Shown piece by piece: positions 29,601 to 40,908 of a stretch of 64,000 bases of DNA. The DNA lies in assembly GCA_030248215.1 (NCBI GenBank), contig JASANG010000422.1, positions 54,505-118,504 on the forward strand. Direction: 5' to 3'. Each line of letters starts with the position of its first letter. Position 1 is the stretch's first letter. The position numbers and the translations under genes were made by a program. Source of the DNA: Enoplolaimus lenunculus (Eukaryota; Nematoda; Enoplea; Enoplida; Thoracostomopsidae). The notes beneath the pieces are model-generated. The model did no database searches, was not told where the DNA came from, and saw only the letters and a program-made list of their open reading frames with translations.

Positions 29601-32600
29601 GTGTTTGCTCTACACGCCGAATCGAATTAAATTTCTTAAAGTAAGCATAACTAATCGTGGCGCTGGACTGACAGACTGCTCCAAAGCGCCATCCTAAGTG
29701 CTGAAAAATTCATTAATTGTGTTTTGGGCTGCAAAAGGTTTAAAGTATGTTTTTAAACCACACTGTTTCATTGTTACGTTTTTGTGTTTTGCACTGCTAA
29801 CAACTTGCTTTAAAGTCATACTCAGAGCGCAACTTTAAATGTTTTTCAAACTTAGCTAAGTTTGCGATAAAGGTTCGCGTTTGTTTCAAACTGTTAATGC
29901 GAGGATTTTTCATATTCTCAGATTATCTTAAGGGCGAAGGTCTTCAACTTATGAATCTGATGTTGCGCGAACGAAAACGTTCTCGTGCTAGCGCTCTGCG
30001 AGTGCTCAATTATGCAACAACGGGTCATCAAGGCAAAGAAAACTGTGATAAATTGGTAGAAATTTTAGGTAAACAGTTAACTTCTATCAAACAATTAGTC
30101 AACTTCTATCTAGGAATCGGTTTGCTTCAAAGTCAAAATAATACTACCTATAGATTAGGACGCATATGAAAAATCTCGATTCTTTATTCTTAATAATATG
30201 TTAAAGTTTTAGAAACAGGACAGAGTTTATGAGAGGCTACTGGAATGGTCGTAGTAACTTTTCTCTGGATTACTCTTGGGTTTTAACGTGTTGTGGTCGT
30301 TCTGAATGGTGTAGCATTTGATTATTCCGTATTCCTGGCTTCTCCACAGCGGGGGGGCCCAGCACTTTTTGAAATTTTCATTTTCCCCCGGCGAAAATTT
30401 TGCCGCCCCCAGGAAAGGCCCCCCGGCGAATTTTCGGCCGCCCCCCAGCAAAATGCCCCCCAGCAAATTTTTTTGCTGGGGGGCCCCAGGACTTTTTTAG
30501 GTCAAAAATTTTCAATGTTAAAACGTAAAGACCTGGACTTTTTTGAGCCGGACATTCAGCAAAATATGATTTTATATTACGCTGAGAACTCATAATTTTT
30601 AATAGCGTTACAAATACCCGTTGTAACTAATACAATTCAATAATGAACTGAAAAAAGCACAATTATATAAAGACCGTTTCAGGGCATACAGCATTCGAAA
30701 GTACCTTTCAGCAGCAAGTTCAACCCGCATGAGCCTTATGATAAACTTAAGCTGTGACTAATATACAAAATATATATTAATCACAGTTTCAATTATAGAT
30801 TATCTATATTTTATATAATTGTGCTTCTTTCAACTTCTGGTTAAATTGTCAGTATATACGTAATATTAGTTAAAATTTGTTATTAGCGTTTGCGAGAAAT
30901 TTTTGTCATGTTGAGCGATGAGTAATCTTAAGTTGAGTTGGAAACACGGTCTAGAATAAAAAAAATGGTCCAAAAAGTCGGTTTGCAAAATTTTAAGCCT
31001 GCCCCCCAGGACCCCCCCCCCCCCCCAAGGTCCTATGGGGGGCCCAGGAAAACTGCCCCCCAGCAAAATCAGCTGCCCCCCAGGAAACTCTTGGTGGCCC
31101 CCCAGGAAACGCCCCCCGGCGGAAATTTTCAAGCTGTGGAGAAGCCAGTATTCCATGTTCAAACGTACTAATTTTAGAAAGGAGAACCTGGATTTGTAAC
31201 TTGCACGAGAAATCATTTAGTAGATAGAACTTGTAGCGGCAACTTGAATGCCAGGATTTCGAAAATCCTGTCACAAACCTTGCAAGTTGAAGTTCTGGCT
31301 TCAACAACATCCGCTGTTTGAATCGAGGGTTTAAATATTGTTTTCAGGATTGCGAACAATTTTTCCGTTGTTTATGAAAACACCGATCAAAGACCGACGC
31401 AAAGGCTACAGCGCCCAAGATCACGAAGAACACGTTGTGAGCATTTTGGCGTCGTTGTTGAAAAATTGTAGCTCAAATCAACGAACGCGAATAATGAATA
31501 AATTTGCCGAACAGGAGTATGCGAAAGTTGAACGCTTGATGGAATTGCATTTTAAATATTTGGATAGGGTGAGTTTGAAAATAATTTGTGATTGAATTTG
31601 AAATCAACACAACAGGAAGGGACAAAATATTATGAGAGGGGGTGCGGGTATTTCACTGTTGGCTAAAATTTTTGTAGTAGTTGATGTAAAATTTTCCAAG
31701 AGGAGGCTAAACCCACCTCTGGCTACGGACTCCGGTTGAAATTTCTGTCATTGGGATGCAACCCTAACTTCGGCGACGGGAATTTTCCAAATTTAGAACC
31801 ATGTATATTTTTATCTGGAACTTAAAAACCCGGGGTTTTTTGTTTTGTAATAATTTGGTTCTTTGGGGAAAAACTGGTTTGATTAGTTATTTAGTAGACT
31901 TTCTGATTCACCTTTTTATTTTGTGTTTTGTTTTATATTGCGTTTTGCCAGTTACATACTGCAGCTATACGGTTACCGGTGTGTTTTCGAACTTTGATTC
32001 CAGGGTTCCGTAATTCCTGTTCCATTTTGGCAGGCATTGTCTGTCTCCCTAGTGGTTCATTACACCCAATTGTTTGGTTTCTCACCAGTTGGTGATAGGT
32101 CTTGTAACTTTCGATTTAACAAATAAAACATTTTGTGATTTGACACATTATTCCGCGTTTAGTCTTTCTTGTAAAGCAAATTTGAAGATGTGCAGTTGTT
32201 CAGTTGTTGTTAAAAATCCGGCTTCTTATTTCAGAAAACCAGTATTTAGTAACATTTGTTTTAGATAAACAAATTCGAACGCAAAAATCGACCCAATTTA
32301 AATCAATCTGAAGATCTGGACGAAGATGATGTGTATCTGCAAAAACTGGAAGCTGGATTATTTACACTTCAAATGGTTGATTATATTATTGCTGAGTTAT
32401 CAGTTAGCGGAACGCAAGGAGTCAAAGAACGTATTACTAAAGTGCTTGCGCTACGTGGCGGCTCGATTAAAGCAATCAAAGCGGTTTTGCGCGATTATGC
32501 GAGCAATCTAGGGCCTACAGGGCCAGATTCGAATTCCGGGGTGTCCGGAAAAGAAGACATTCAAAATGGAGACGATGCTAATCCAGACGTGGCTGCGCTG

Positions 32601-32648
32601 ACTAGTGAACAAGAGAAAATAATGGCATTAGTTGAAAAGTTGGGCTGA
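23622..32648 (+). CDS. CTNNBL1: Beta-catenin-like protein 1, complete
   Basis: Nuclear armadillo-like protein associated with the PRP19/CDC5L spliceosomal complex. Ten coding exons: 23622-23636, 24434-24589, 25061-25228, 25968-26099, 26810-26938, 27563-27763, 29470-29640, 29933-30068, 31348-31568, 32265-32648; total 1713 nt, 570 aa against 563 in human. It is colinear with the human protein throughout, for example FEKRVLTNQELRIK, EMHAIATMPHLYYLL, SEEGANALIDALVDGQV, LRTIFPLFMKTP and EHEEHV-like HEEHVVSILASLL. Basic stretches SSEKRRLN and PQRKIPR near the N-terminus occupy the place of the human nuclear localisation signal. The first coding exon has only five codons. The last exon is followed by a partial tandem copy of its own 3' end, and exon 6 is preceded by a partial copy of itself. 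AATAAA at 32964 is the first polyadenylation signal. Confidence 0.96.
25441..25800. mobile_element. Harbinger-like MITE with CTTAAG palindromes
   Basis: The inverted ends GGCTGGGTTTCTGAAATC / GGTTTCGGAAACTCAGCC are flanked by ATT on both sides, a 3-bp duplication as used by PIF/Harbinger elements. Inside each end are several TACTTAAGT / ACTTAAGTA palindromes. It lies in a CTNNBL1 intron. The superfamily assignment is inferred from end and duplication length only. Confidence 0.65.
26216..26321. repeat. 53-bp tandem duplication in CTNNBL1 intron
   Basis: TCCCACATTACCTTACGAAA starts at 26216 and again at 26269, each followed by nearly the same 53 bases ending TATTACCAATAGA. Confidence 0.9.
27205..27395. 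repeat. AACTTGCAGC dispersed repeat, second copy
   Basis: It holds GCTGCAAGTTGCC, AACTTGCAGCTTC and AACAAGTTCTCGCTAC, shared in pattern with 21780-21915. It is intronic in CTNNBL1. Confidence 0.4.
27456..27615 (+). repeat. 78-bp tandem duplication of a 3' splice site plus exon start
   Basis: Two copies start at 27456 and 27534 (TGTGAAAA...GTACTGTTCTATT). Each carries the acceptor AG and the first 15 or so codons of CTNNBL1 exon 6 (DEADAI(Y/H)NSLGFVDNLI). Only the second copy runs into the full exon. Confidence 0.95.
28656..29430. mobile_element. Non-autonomous element with three ~176-bp internal units
   Basis: It starts TTGAGCGAAGCTCG and ends with CGAGCTTCGCTCAA then CCACTACGACTGG. Near the left end is a GTCCGTCCGTCTGTCCG tract followed by AATCTCAGGAACGG. 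Internal units begin near 28889, 29061 and 29238 (GCCTAAATT...), each holding CACTAATTATTA, CTAAAGGGTTTT and TTTGCATATTAGC-type blocks. It sits immediately upstream of CTNNBL1 exon 7. The superfamily is unknown; the hairpin GTAGTCCCACTAC near a CTGG terminus leaves Helitron-like as an option. Confidence 0.75.
30335..31148. mobile_element. Inverted-repeat element with C/G-run ends
   Basis: CTGGCTTCTCCACAG at 30335-30349 has its exact reverse complement at 31134-31148. Just inside each end lies about 140 bp dominated by C or G runs (30351-30495, 31000-31130), including 15 consecutive C at 31012-31026 and repeated GCCCCCCAG(G/C)AAA units. It lies in a CTNNBL1 intron. No coding capacity is seen. 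Confidence 0.7.
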
Positions 32649-32845
32649 TTAGTATATATATCTGACCAATGTCGCTTTAAGGGGCGTAACAGTAAATTAA
32701 GGAAGACATTCAAAATGGAGACGATGCAAATTCAGACGTGGCTGCGCTGACTGGTAAACAAGAGAAAATAATGGCATTAGTGGAAAAGTTGGGCTGATTA
32801 GTATATATCTGACCAATGTCACTTTAAGGGGCATAACAGTAGAAT
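32553..32845 (+). repeat. 149-bp tandem duplication of the CTNNBL1 3' end
   Basis: GAAGACATTCAAAATGGAGA starts at 32553 and again at 32702. The unit contains the last 32 codons, the stop and the start of the 3' UTR. The second copy lies wholly in the 3' UTR and differs at roughly 9 positions. Confidence 0.95.
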
Positions 32846-32963
32846 CTAAATCTACTCTTTTATATGGACCCACCAGAAACCTGGACGCCCCTTAAAATAA
32901 CATGGGCCTATTGTCTGATGTAGTTTGACGGGATAGGACGTCAACATAAACAATGTACTACTG

Positions 32964-32969
32964 AATAAA
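32964..32969 (+). terminator. Polyadenylation signal AATAAA of CTNNBL1
   Basis: This is the first AATAAA after the CTNNBL1 stop, about 315 bases downstream. Another lies near 33105. Confidence 0.55.
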
Positions 32970-33874
32970 AATTTAAACTGCTGGCTGATAATGTTTTAGT
33001 GTTGAATTAAATTCAATGTGCGGTAAACGTTATACGTTCGAAATCATCAGTTGACTATAAAACGTTGATACTGAACCACTGATGAAGTCTACATATAGTA
33101 TGAACAAATAAATGATTACTGCGGAGCTGGTTTCTCGAAAGCTCGGGCTTTTTACTACACCCAGCTTGCGCCAAGCTTATACCAGCGTTCCTTTGTCATT
33201 TCGATTTATATTAATATAAGTATCTTGTCAGTAAATTTTATGAGTATGACTTTTGAAAGCGAATAATGAACCTTGACTTTTAATTAGAATGTTTCGAACC
33301 CCGAGTAATAAAAGTGATCGTGACCTGATGAGGGTTTTTTGTAAACAGATACACTGTTTCTTAAACCAGAGCAAGATCTCATCAGCAAAGTAAGCTGCTT
33401 GTGGTGATTTTGACCATAGAGCATGTTCAGTTAGCATGGTAGGAATGTCGGGTTAGTCGATCGAGCGGCGTTCAGTGTGTGCGTTTACATGGCAGTCGGC
33501 ATTTCTAAGAGTGTTGATATGATTTTACTTCGTTATTGAATGTTCAAGTCAGTGACTAGCAGTGTGAAACATTTGCAAATCATTTTTGTAGTGATTTGCG
33601 TTGACTGTGTTCTCGGTGAAATGACCCATCTTCAACAGCTGAGGACTGTAATGTATTATACGCATATTGTTTAAGCTTCAGCTAATAAGGATAATCCTGT
33701 AACAATGCCTAAGCAAAAGAGATTGTCTAAAATTTAAACTTACTCAATTGGAGTCATCCGGAATAGCGATTCGCACATCAGCTGTAGATGGGCCCGTATG
33801 TATAATGATTCTTGATATTTCGTTGTAGGTCATCTTTAGAAATATACAAAATTTGTTTGTACTGCGAAAAAACT

Positions 33875-36430
33875 ATGTCAGGCTCAGGTGATGGAAACAA
33901 AGCGGCTGATTTGTCAATACTTGTAACCGAAGATAGAGATGCATCTGGTATGTGAGAACTTCATATTGTCACAGATGAAAAGGTGGTAGTTCATGTAACT
34001 TATGAACCAGTAAATTTAAGTGCTTACATTAAGTAAATTTTCTCCGTTTTGTTTTTAGCCATTGCACAAATTTTGAGTTCTGTCACTGGCTACGTATTGC
34101 ACCTCGCTTGTAGCGTCTGAAAATTTGAACTGTACCCAAATTGTAGAGTGGCCAAGGCGAACGAAAGTATTGTTTAAAAGTATCCGTTATCTGGATGGTG
34201 CTACGACTATTTGCTGTTGAATCTGACTGTTTTGTGTTGGTTTTAGAAATGGAACCGTTGAATACACGCCGGTTTGAATATTTAAACGACGTTTTGATGC
34301 CAAATGTCAATGATATTTTGGAAACGGTTGTTGAAAAGCGAAACAACTTTCCAGAACGCTATAGTAGAGCGCTTGAAGACAAGCTGGATGAACACGTTTC
34401 GAAATTGGTATGTTTTGTGATTTTATATTTACTGATGTTGTACGCGTTTGGTTTTACAAACCAAACAAAAAATGTAGCAACTGCAGCCAGTTGGTTATAG
34501 GTCATGTAACTTTTGAAATTTGTTTTGGAAGTTTTGAACTTTGACATATGTTCTGCAATTGTGTATTTATATCGTGATTTTATACCGAACCTCAGTTTGG
34601 CAGCTGTCATTGCAGATTTCATTGAAACTTGAAAAGTTAATAATTTACACTGGTGATATAGTTTTGCTTATATTTCTGAACTAAAATTATACCGTGTGGA
34701 AGATTGTCCTTATAAACAAGTAGTATCTTTGGCATCTATTAGTGCCAAACTTACTGTATTTTGAGCCATTGTAGTAAAAAGTATGTACGGCTGCGTAGCT
34801 CAGTGATTAGAGCAACAGGTCGGTAAATCGTCCGTAGTCGCTGTTGGCCCCACCGCATCCGACGCCACTCAGTTGTGAACATCATTATATGGTATATACT
34901 GCCGCAACTTACCATTTATTAATACGTTAAGTCTTTCTTAATTTGCGCACAATCATGTATCGAGCAGGGTGCGACCGGATACCAAAGAAATGCCGGAGCC
35001 GGACAATGTAATATACGGCCGGAGCCGGGTATAATTTAACGTAAATCTAATAATAAACTGTATTCAAAACAGAACGTAGCTAACAATTGTTCCTACTGTT
35101 ACTCCCTTAAAAATAACACTGTTGATCTTTATTAGGATTTCCAGCGTTATTGTAACCCAATAAAGATTGTGAGCGCACACGGACGCATGCGAAAACATTT
35201 GCAATACAAGTATGGGAGAAAAAATATGTAAAGATAAAAGTTTCGCCGGATATCCGTTTGCATCCTGGTAATGTGTATGTAGTGTTTGTTTGTAATTTGG
35301 CAGGAAGCTCAAGCAGTTGCAATCGGTGCAGATTTAGGACCAAACTCTGTACAAAATAGTGATGAAATACAACACTCGCGAAGATCTTCTTGTCTTGAAG
35401 ACAGTGAAGGCGTAATGATATCAAAAGATTCCCAAGCTGAAATAGATGATTTAACAGATATCTTAATGGTTGTACGGCGGTCCCTACAAACAACGCGTTT
35501 TGATCTCGCCGATGTTGTTCAGGTTAGTGTCTATAGGTTCAAATGGGTGCCGCAGCTACATGCCAAAAAATGATGATAGTCAGTAATTCAACAATTATTG
35601 AACACATTTTTTTCACTTTGCAGAGGAGTATGCAATTGGGTGCATTCTGTGTACGCAGGAATGCACCCAGCACGTGCTGTATTGTTCGTCGACTCGCTAC
35701 TACTAACTGATTGTTTACGTAGTTATATTATGAAGTTTAATCCATTTTAATATCCCACATCTTTAATACCCACTTTGTTTGTGCAGTATTTGATGTGTCC
35801 TCAGATCATTTGAGAACCACGACCGCAAACAAAACTGCCCAAAAAGGTATTTTGATATGTCTCAACCCTCGCTGCACTGTACAGTGTTGGTTTTTTCACA
35901 TAGTCCCTCGGAAGGGACTATAAAAATGTATATTTTTATGCCTATTGGAAATATGTATTGCACCTAATTTCAAGGTGCAGTGCACTTGTGTACCTCCATC
36001 AGTTTGGAGGCTGGACACTTTTTGCGTCCACGCAAACATAACGTGGATGATTCCTTTATGCAGTCGAAAATAAGGCATTCGTACTAAAAACTACTGTAAA
36101 ATTTACTACTTTACTGGTTTTCTTTTTTATGGGTTGCGATCTTTGACTATTCCCACAGTGTAGTTTCATTCTGGGTAATTTTGAAATTGTGGTGCGTAAA
36201 TTGTCGGAATTTTTTTACACTCTTGTAAGTAGCGTGTGAAAATTGTTACCTCACTTATGTAAATTATAGTGAATGATGTATATTTTTAGAATATGGACAA
36301 TTTGTGTGAGAGAGTAAAAGAGCTGGAAGCTGTTGTTCGTTTGACTGATCAAGCATCAAAGCCGAACTCTGAAACACATTCCACGCTTAATTTACATTCG
36401 AATGAAGACGTTTCTAATACTGCTGAATAA
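33875..36430 (+). CDS. Small coiled-coil protein, possible kinetochore subunit NSL1
   Basis: Four exons with matching phases: 33875-33947, 34247-34407, 35304-35522, 36290-36430; 197 aa. The start ATG opens MSGSGDGNKAADLS. Residues about 33-68 read VLMPNVNDILETVVEKR then NNFPERYSRALEDKL. In spacing, these resemble the human NSL1 (Mis14) segment with a hydrophobic helix followed by KR..YP and another helix. A Ser-rich linker (RRSSCLEDSEG) and a C-terminal heptad-like helix (TDILMVVRRSLQTTRFDLAD) follow. NSL1 is a MIS12-complex subunit that joins the inner and outer kinetochore. The match is from memory and short, so the name is a hypothesis; the gene structure itself is solid. The stop codon overlaps an AATAAA. 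Alternatives are another short coiled-coil complex subunit. Confidence 0.75.
34788..34925 (+). repeat. tRNA-derived SINE-like sequence
   Basis: GCGTAGCTCAGTGATTAGAG is a good tRNA D-arm/A-box. The expected B-box about 45 bases on is degraded. It is intronic in the 33875-36430 gene. Confidence 0.5.
34965..35267. mobile_element. CAGGGTGCGACCGG MITE, GGAGCCGG-iteron family
   Basis: The left end is CAGGGTGCGACCGGATACC, with GGAGCCGG repeated twice nearby. The right end is CGTTTGCATCCTG preceded by CGCCGGATATC. No clear target-site duplication. A related left end lies at 24977 in CTNNBL1. Confidence 0.65.
35885..36085. repeat. Short inverted-repeat relic with AACGTGGATGAT end
   Basis: It holds a TAGTCCCTCGGAAGGGACTA hairpin near 35900 and an AACGTGGATGATTCC end at about 36050. 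The latter matches the terminal repeat of the element at 39142-40042. Confidence 0.45.
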
Positions 36431-36431
36431 A
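36426..36431 (+). terminator. AATAAA overlapping the stop codon of the 33875-36430 gene
   Basis: The final codons GAA TAA followed by A create AATAAA. I saw no other AATAAA for about 600 bases downstream, so the 3' UTR may be only 10-30 bases long. Confidence 0.5.
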
Positions 36432-36611
36432 GACTGTTAACCACAATAACTGTTAAACACTGTGTGCAATTGTGCATGCGTAGTGTATTTATTGCATATG
36501 CAAAGTTTGCAATTAGTTGCTCATATTATACTCAGCGCATGAAATTCAGCATTCAATGAACGGTTTGCCAACATTGTTTGCCAATCCAATGCCTTAACAG
36601 TTACGTCCAAC

Positions 36612-36785
36612 GCATAGAACAGGGTCGTAAAGTAGTATAAGCATATTCCTAAGCCTAAGCCGAAGGGTAAGAATGAGCTTATACCTAAGGTTCAGTCTAA
36701 GCAGAAATATATCTAACGCTTAAGCTTTACTCTGTGGCAGTCCCAGAGAAAAACGTTCAACCGCTGCTCGTTACATGGGTCACAG
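36612..36785. mobile_element. TTAGGC-core MITE, degraded ends
   Basis: CCTAAGCCTAAGCCGAAGGG and AATGAGCTTATACCTAAGG are shared with 14630-14755. The right end is GTTACATGGGTCAC, close to the family's TTTACATGGGCC. Confidence 0.6.
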
Positions 36786-36789
36786 TTAC

Positions 36790-39140
36790 TCATATACACA
36801 GTCGTAGCCAGAAGTTCAGGCTGCGAGGACATAACGTCATGTTTAAGGAAGTTGTATGATCTCTTGGATCCAGGATATTCTAGTCTGTCAAAAACGCTTT
36901 TTCTTGTTTGTCAACTGTTTCGGTAGAATGGGTACAATCTCTATCGTTGCCATTGAATATGCCGCTATATAAAGCTTGATTCGCTGTGGAGATTTTATGT
37001 AGTGCTGTCAACTGTCAGTGTAATTATGTTTCAATAAACACGGGTGTTTGATGGCTGAGCTTCCTTTTGTCTTGTCGTTTTACCTTGGCATTCTTGAAAA
37101 CTGTAACGGCGATGAAAAACTTCAAATGACATTGTTACGCCATTTCATTACCCCTATCACAGTGCTTGTAAGAAGAGTTGCGATGTTATATTGCATCAAA
37201 GTAAAACCTGTAACACTGCACTCCGACGGAAAATTGACCTCTGGCTCTGTACAGTTTTTATCGGGATGGATTACGATTAACAATCGTATTTGAAGAAAAT
37301 AGCAGCATATTAAAGCAGTAGTCGAAAAACACAAACTTTTATAGCACCGTTCGACTTTGCAACTTTTTGCAAAAACAATTTTGGGCCCAAGAACAACCGG
37401 CATGTGACCTCATAAAATATTCTCAAAAATTAAATTCTGGTTATGGAATGATTATAGTTAATGGGAGGTCATCAATCATGAGACACTCGACTGTGTAACC
37501 ATTTTTGGGCAAATTCTGGCTGGGAATGGATAGGAATTGTATCGTAGAATGAGACATATCTCATTGGTACTGTGATGAGGTCAAACATGTCGGACCAAAA
37601 TGAAATGTATTTAATAAAACTCCATAGTTTTGGCTTCCTCTGCGTATGTATTAATATTGAGCTCTACCTTATATCAATAAAACATGTATTGATAGCATTG
37701 ATACGAATAAAAGGGATAATATTTAAGAAATAGTCTTTATTGTCAATCCCAATCAATATTAGTTTGTGGCTGAGAAGCAGAAACATGATTTAATTCGAAT
37801 TCCAGCTAAGATAGCTTTTCAACTATACATGAAATATATCCGGATATGTATCCGAAAAGAAACGTGTATCTGGATATCCGCCAGATATTCGAAATGCTAT
37901 TGTGTAAAAGATTTTTTGAAATAATTTGCATTTTTTCACCATTATGTAGCTGAAACTGACGCAAACAAACTCTTCATGCAAACTTGAGTTAAACTATCGA
38001 ACCACATTCTTGCATAAAATTCCATGATGATTTATAATCTTGATTTCTTAAAACATGACGAATTAAAGAAACTTCAGTTTATATAGCTTGAGAGTTATCC
38101 CAATAATGACTTCGTATTTTTAAATTATCTCAAAATTAGCCCAGTCTATAATTTGCGTCGAATACGCAACATCAAGTGCTAAATTTATTCCCTTTGCAAG
38201 AAACAAAACCTGCTTTTATGCATATACAAAGTCGCGTCGCGATATTCCATATGGGGTTCATATTAAACTGTGATCGCTCTTGATTTAGCAAGACGACAAG
38301 TCTACTGTAGAGTCTGATGCTAATTTAATAGTATTAAAAGGCTAGCTTGCAAATCTGGCAGTCTGTAAACGACACATTTCAAGAACCAATGAGCTTATAA
38401 AACTTTTGTACTCAAACTACCCACGCTATGCGATTGCTTATCACACACCAATACAGTCCAAAAGTACTTTATCAGCAATTCTAGCTGACTGAATATAATG
38501 AACAGCTTATTGTGGGGTTGAAGGACAACCCATCCTGCTTCGTGTTCTTTCAAAATGCAGAAGGTTCAACTATTTCGGTCAGCTCGCACATTTAGAATCA
38601 GCCAGTTTATCAAAAAATTTGACCTATAAAGATAAGACTCTCTTGCCTATAAGTCCAAAATTTACTTAAGTCAGAGGTCGACTTAAAGTCATGTCTCGGC
38701 AACATGCCATTGTAGCATGATTTCAGAATACACAGAGTGTTTCAGAACACGAGCACAAACGTTTTCGGTGCATTTTGGACCGATGAATCGTTTAGTCAAT
38801 TTCGGACCTTAGTAAAAACGTTTAAGCCTCGAAGGTTTGTCTATGCGAAGCTTCAGTCGAGTACCCGTTTCAGTGCAATGCAAAGTCATCCTAGAAAAAC
38901 ACAGAGGCCCAAGTCCACCTGCGAGTTTGTTCGTTTTGTAACCTAGAAAGCGCGGTTTTCAGAAAACTTAGGTAATGTCGACTTACTTAATAATCAAATT
39001 GGGCTTCTAATCCGCTGTAAATGATGAAAAAACCTTATTTTGGCAAGCATTTCGCGGAACATTGCATCCTATGCGCTGTGAAATACCAGTGACAACGTAT
39101 TGGTGAATTTTCGATGGTAGTTCAAATATATGTCACACGT
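36790..39140. other. Intergenic DNA, nothing firmly recognised
   Basis: Sequence between the possible NSL1 gene and CDT1. There are short CTTAAGT-containing stretches near 38660 and 38985 reminiscent of the Harbinger-like MITE, but no paired ends and no credible exon. Confidence 0.4.
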
Positions 39141-39141
39141 A

Positions 39142-40042
39142 ATGGGTCATCCACGTAATAGTGCGTGCACTAGTGTAAAAATTGTCGAGGTCTGGGTATA
39201 AGGACCTATGCCATTTTCCGAAACTCTGTAGGAAGGATGTTATATTTAGAACTAGTCTCTTTGCAGAGTCCAAGGACAACACAGATATCCTGTGTACAGG
39301 GTCTCCAATGTCGCTACGCTCACAGAACACAGTGCATATGACCTTACACTGTATCGAGACACTGTTCGAAGGGACTATTGTTGTACATTTGTTTTAGCAG
39401 AAGCTATATACAAAAAATTAAAATTTATTTCGTAGAAACAACGCTGTACGCGTTTTGTCAGTAGTCCCTACCGACGAACTCTGTTTTGTCCCTATTCCCT
39501 TGGAACACGGTGATGGAACGTCCACTATACTGCACGCGCTACTGGAAAAAATGTATGGTTCGAAAGGCCCGACGTCGTTTTAACACACTGAGACCACTAT
39601 AAAGTCCGGTTGTAGTCCCTAACGAGGACGTAAACACATATTGCACTGCGTTCATATAGCATCGCAAACATACATAACAACAACACAAACACGTATATAC
39701 ACTTATTTATTTTACTATATTTTTTACCTATTGTCCCGACTCCCTTCGGACTGTATCGGGACAATTAATAGTGTCTACGTACCGCACAAAATTGTACCTA
39801 CATGCTAGTTGCAGCTTCGAATAGTACACAGATCCCTCCCGGGTGGTTGGACAAATTTTTACATTGGCGTCCGCATTATTAAACGTGGATGACCCATCAG
39901 TACAAAACCGACTCTCTAGTACAGGGTGTGTGTTGTAATCAGGCATCGTTTATAGCATCATTTTTTGACACTGGTTCTAAAAGGGTAGGTGGACATTTTT
40001 TTACAATTATGCGCGCATTATTACGTGGATGATCCATAAAAT
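39142..40042. mobile_element. Inverted-repeat element with ATGGGTCATCCACGTAATA ends
   Basis: The left end ATGGGTCATCCACGTAATA at 39142 is mirrored at about 40020-40042 by TATTACGTGGATGATCCAT. A further copy of the end lies internally at 39875-39898 (AACGTGGATGACCCAT). The interior is rich in GTCCCT/AGGGAC motifs. No transposase frame is seen. The superfamily is not assigned. Confidence 0.6.
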
Positions 40043-40908
40043 CACTGTGGCATTTTCCAGCAGCAAAAAGCAACTCTTGTGTACTCGCAGTCTTACACTA
40101 GACATGATTAAACCAAGTGTAGTTGTTAATCCCGTGTTCAGTCATTTATTCCAGAAATTTTCAATTTCAACGCCAGAAACATGTTGTCCATAGCACATCT
40201 AGACAATTAATTTTTCTCTTACAGGTGTACTCTCGATTAAATGTAAAAGTGTTCGACAGCACATACCCTAATTGCTTATTTAATAGGGGATTCATACTGA
40301 AAATATGATTGCATGTGAACTTTTTTTATGTTCTGTTGATAAAAAACCTGTTATCAGACCTTGCTTCTGTCAGTTTTAAACTGACGCTACCGAAAAGTGT
40401 CAATTCAAAGCGAAATCACTCTACTTAGCAAAGTGAAAATGATCATGTAAATATACGTTGCCGTTTTGTGCCGTTAGTTTAAACTGACATCAGCACGATA
40501 TGGGTTAAGCCTAATTGCGAGTTAGGCTATGTTTGCATTCAAATAACTATTGATTCAATATTTGAAGTACACAGTAGGTTTTTTCCGCGTTTAAAAATTA
40601 GCTAACAGGGATAAAAAATATCTGCAGGTTGATCACACCTGTGCCTGAACCTACAAGAGAGGTGAATTTGTGTCCTTTCGAGCCACTCGAAATTTGGATT
40701 CAGAAACTCCAACATCTTGAAACAAGTTTTGCCTAAGTTGTTAATTTAATTTGGAATAATTTGTATAATCCTTTCTGGAATATTTTTAAGAAATTTTTAA
40801 GAGAAGTTTGTGGAAAGGTTGCCTATTTATATATTTATTCGTAGTAATCTGACAAATATATTAGTATACGTATAAATTTGTTCCTGGATACAGCAAGCGA
40901 GACATACA

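Noticed and set aside
30293-31310. Gly/Pro-rich open frames
   Set aside because: Products of C and G runs in the inverted-repeat element, open on both strands in several frames.
32648-33875. CTNNBL1 and the possible NSL1 gene as an operon
   Set aside because: The 1.2-kb gap contains polyadenylation signals and no sign of a trans-splice acceptor directly before the second ATG.
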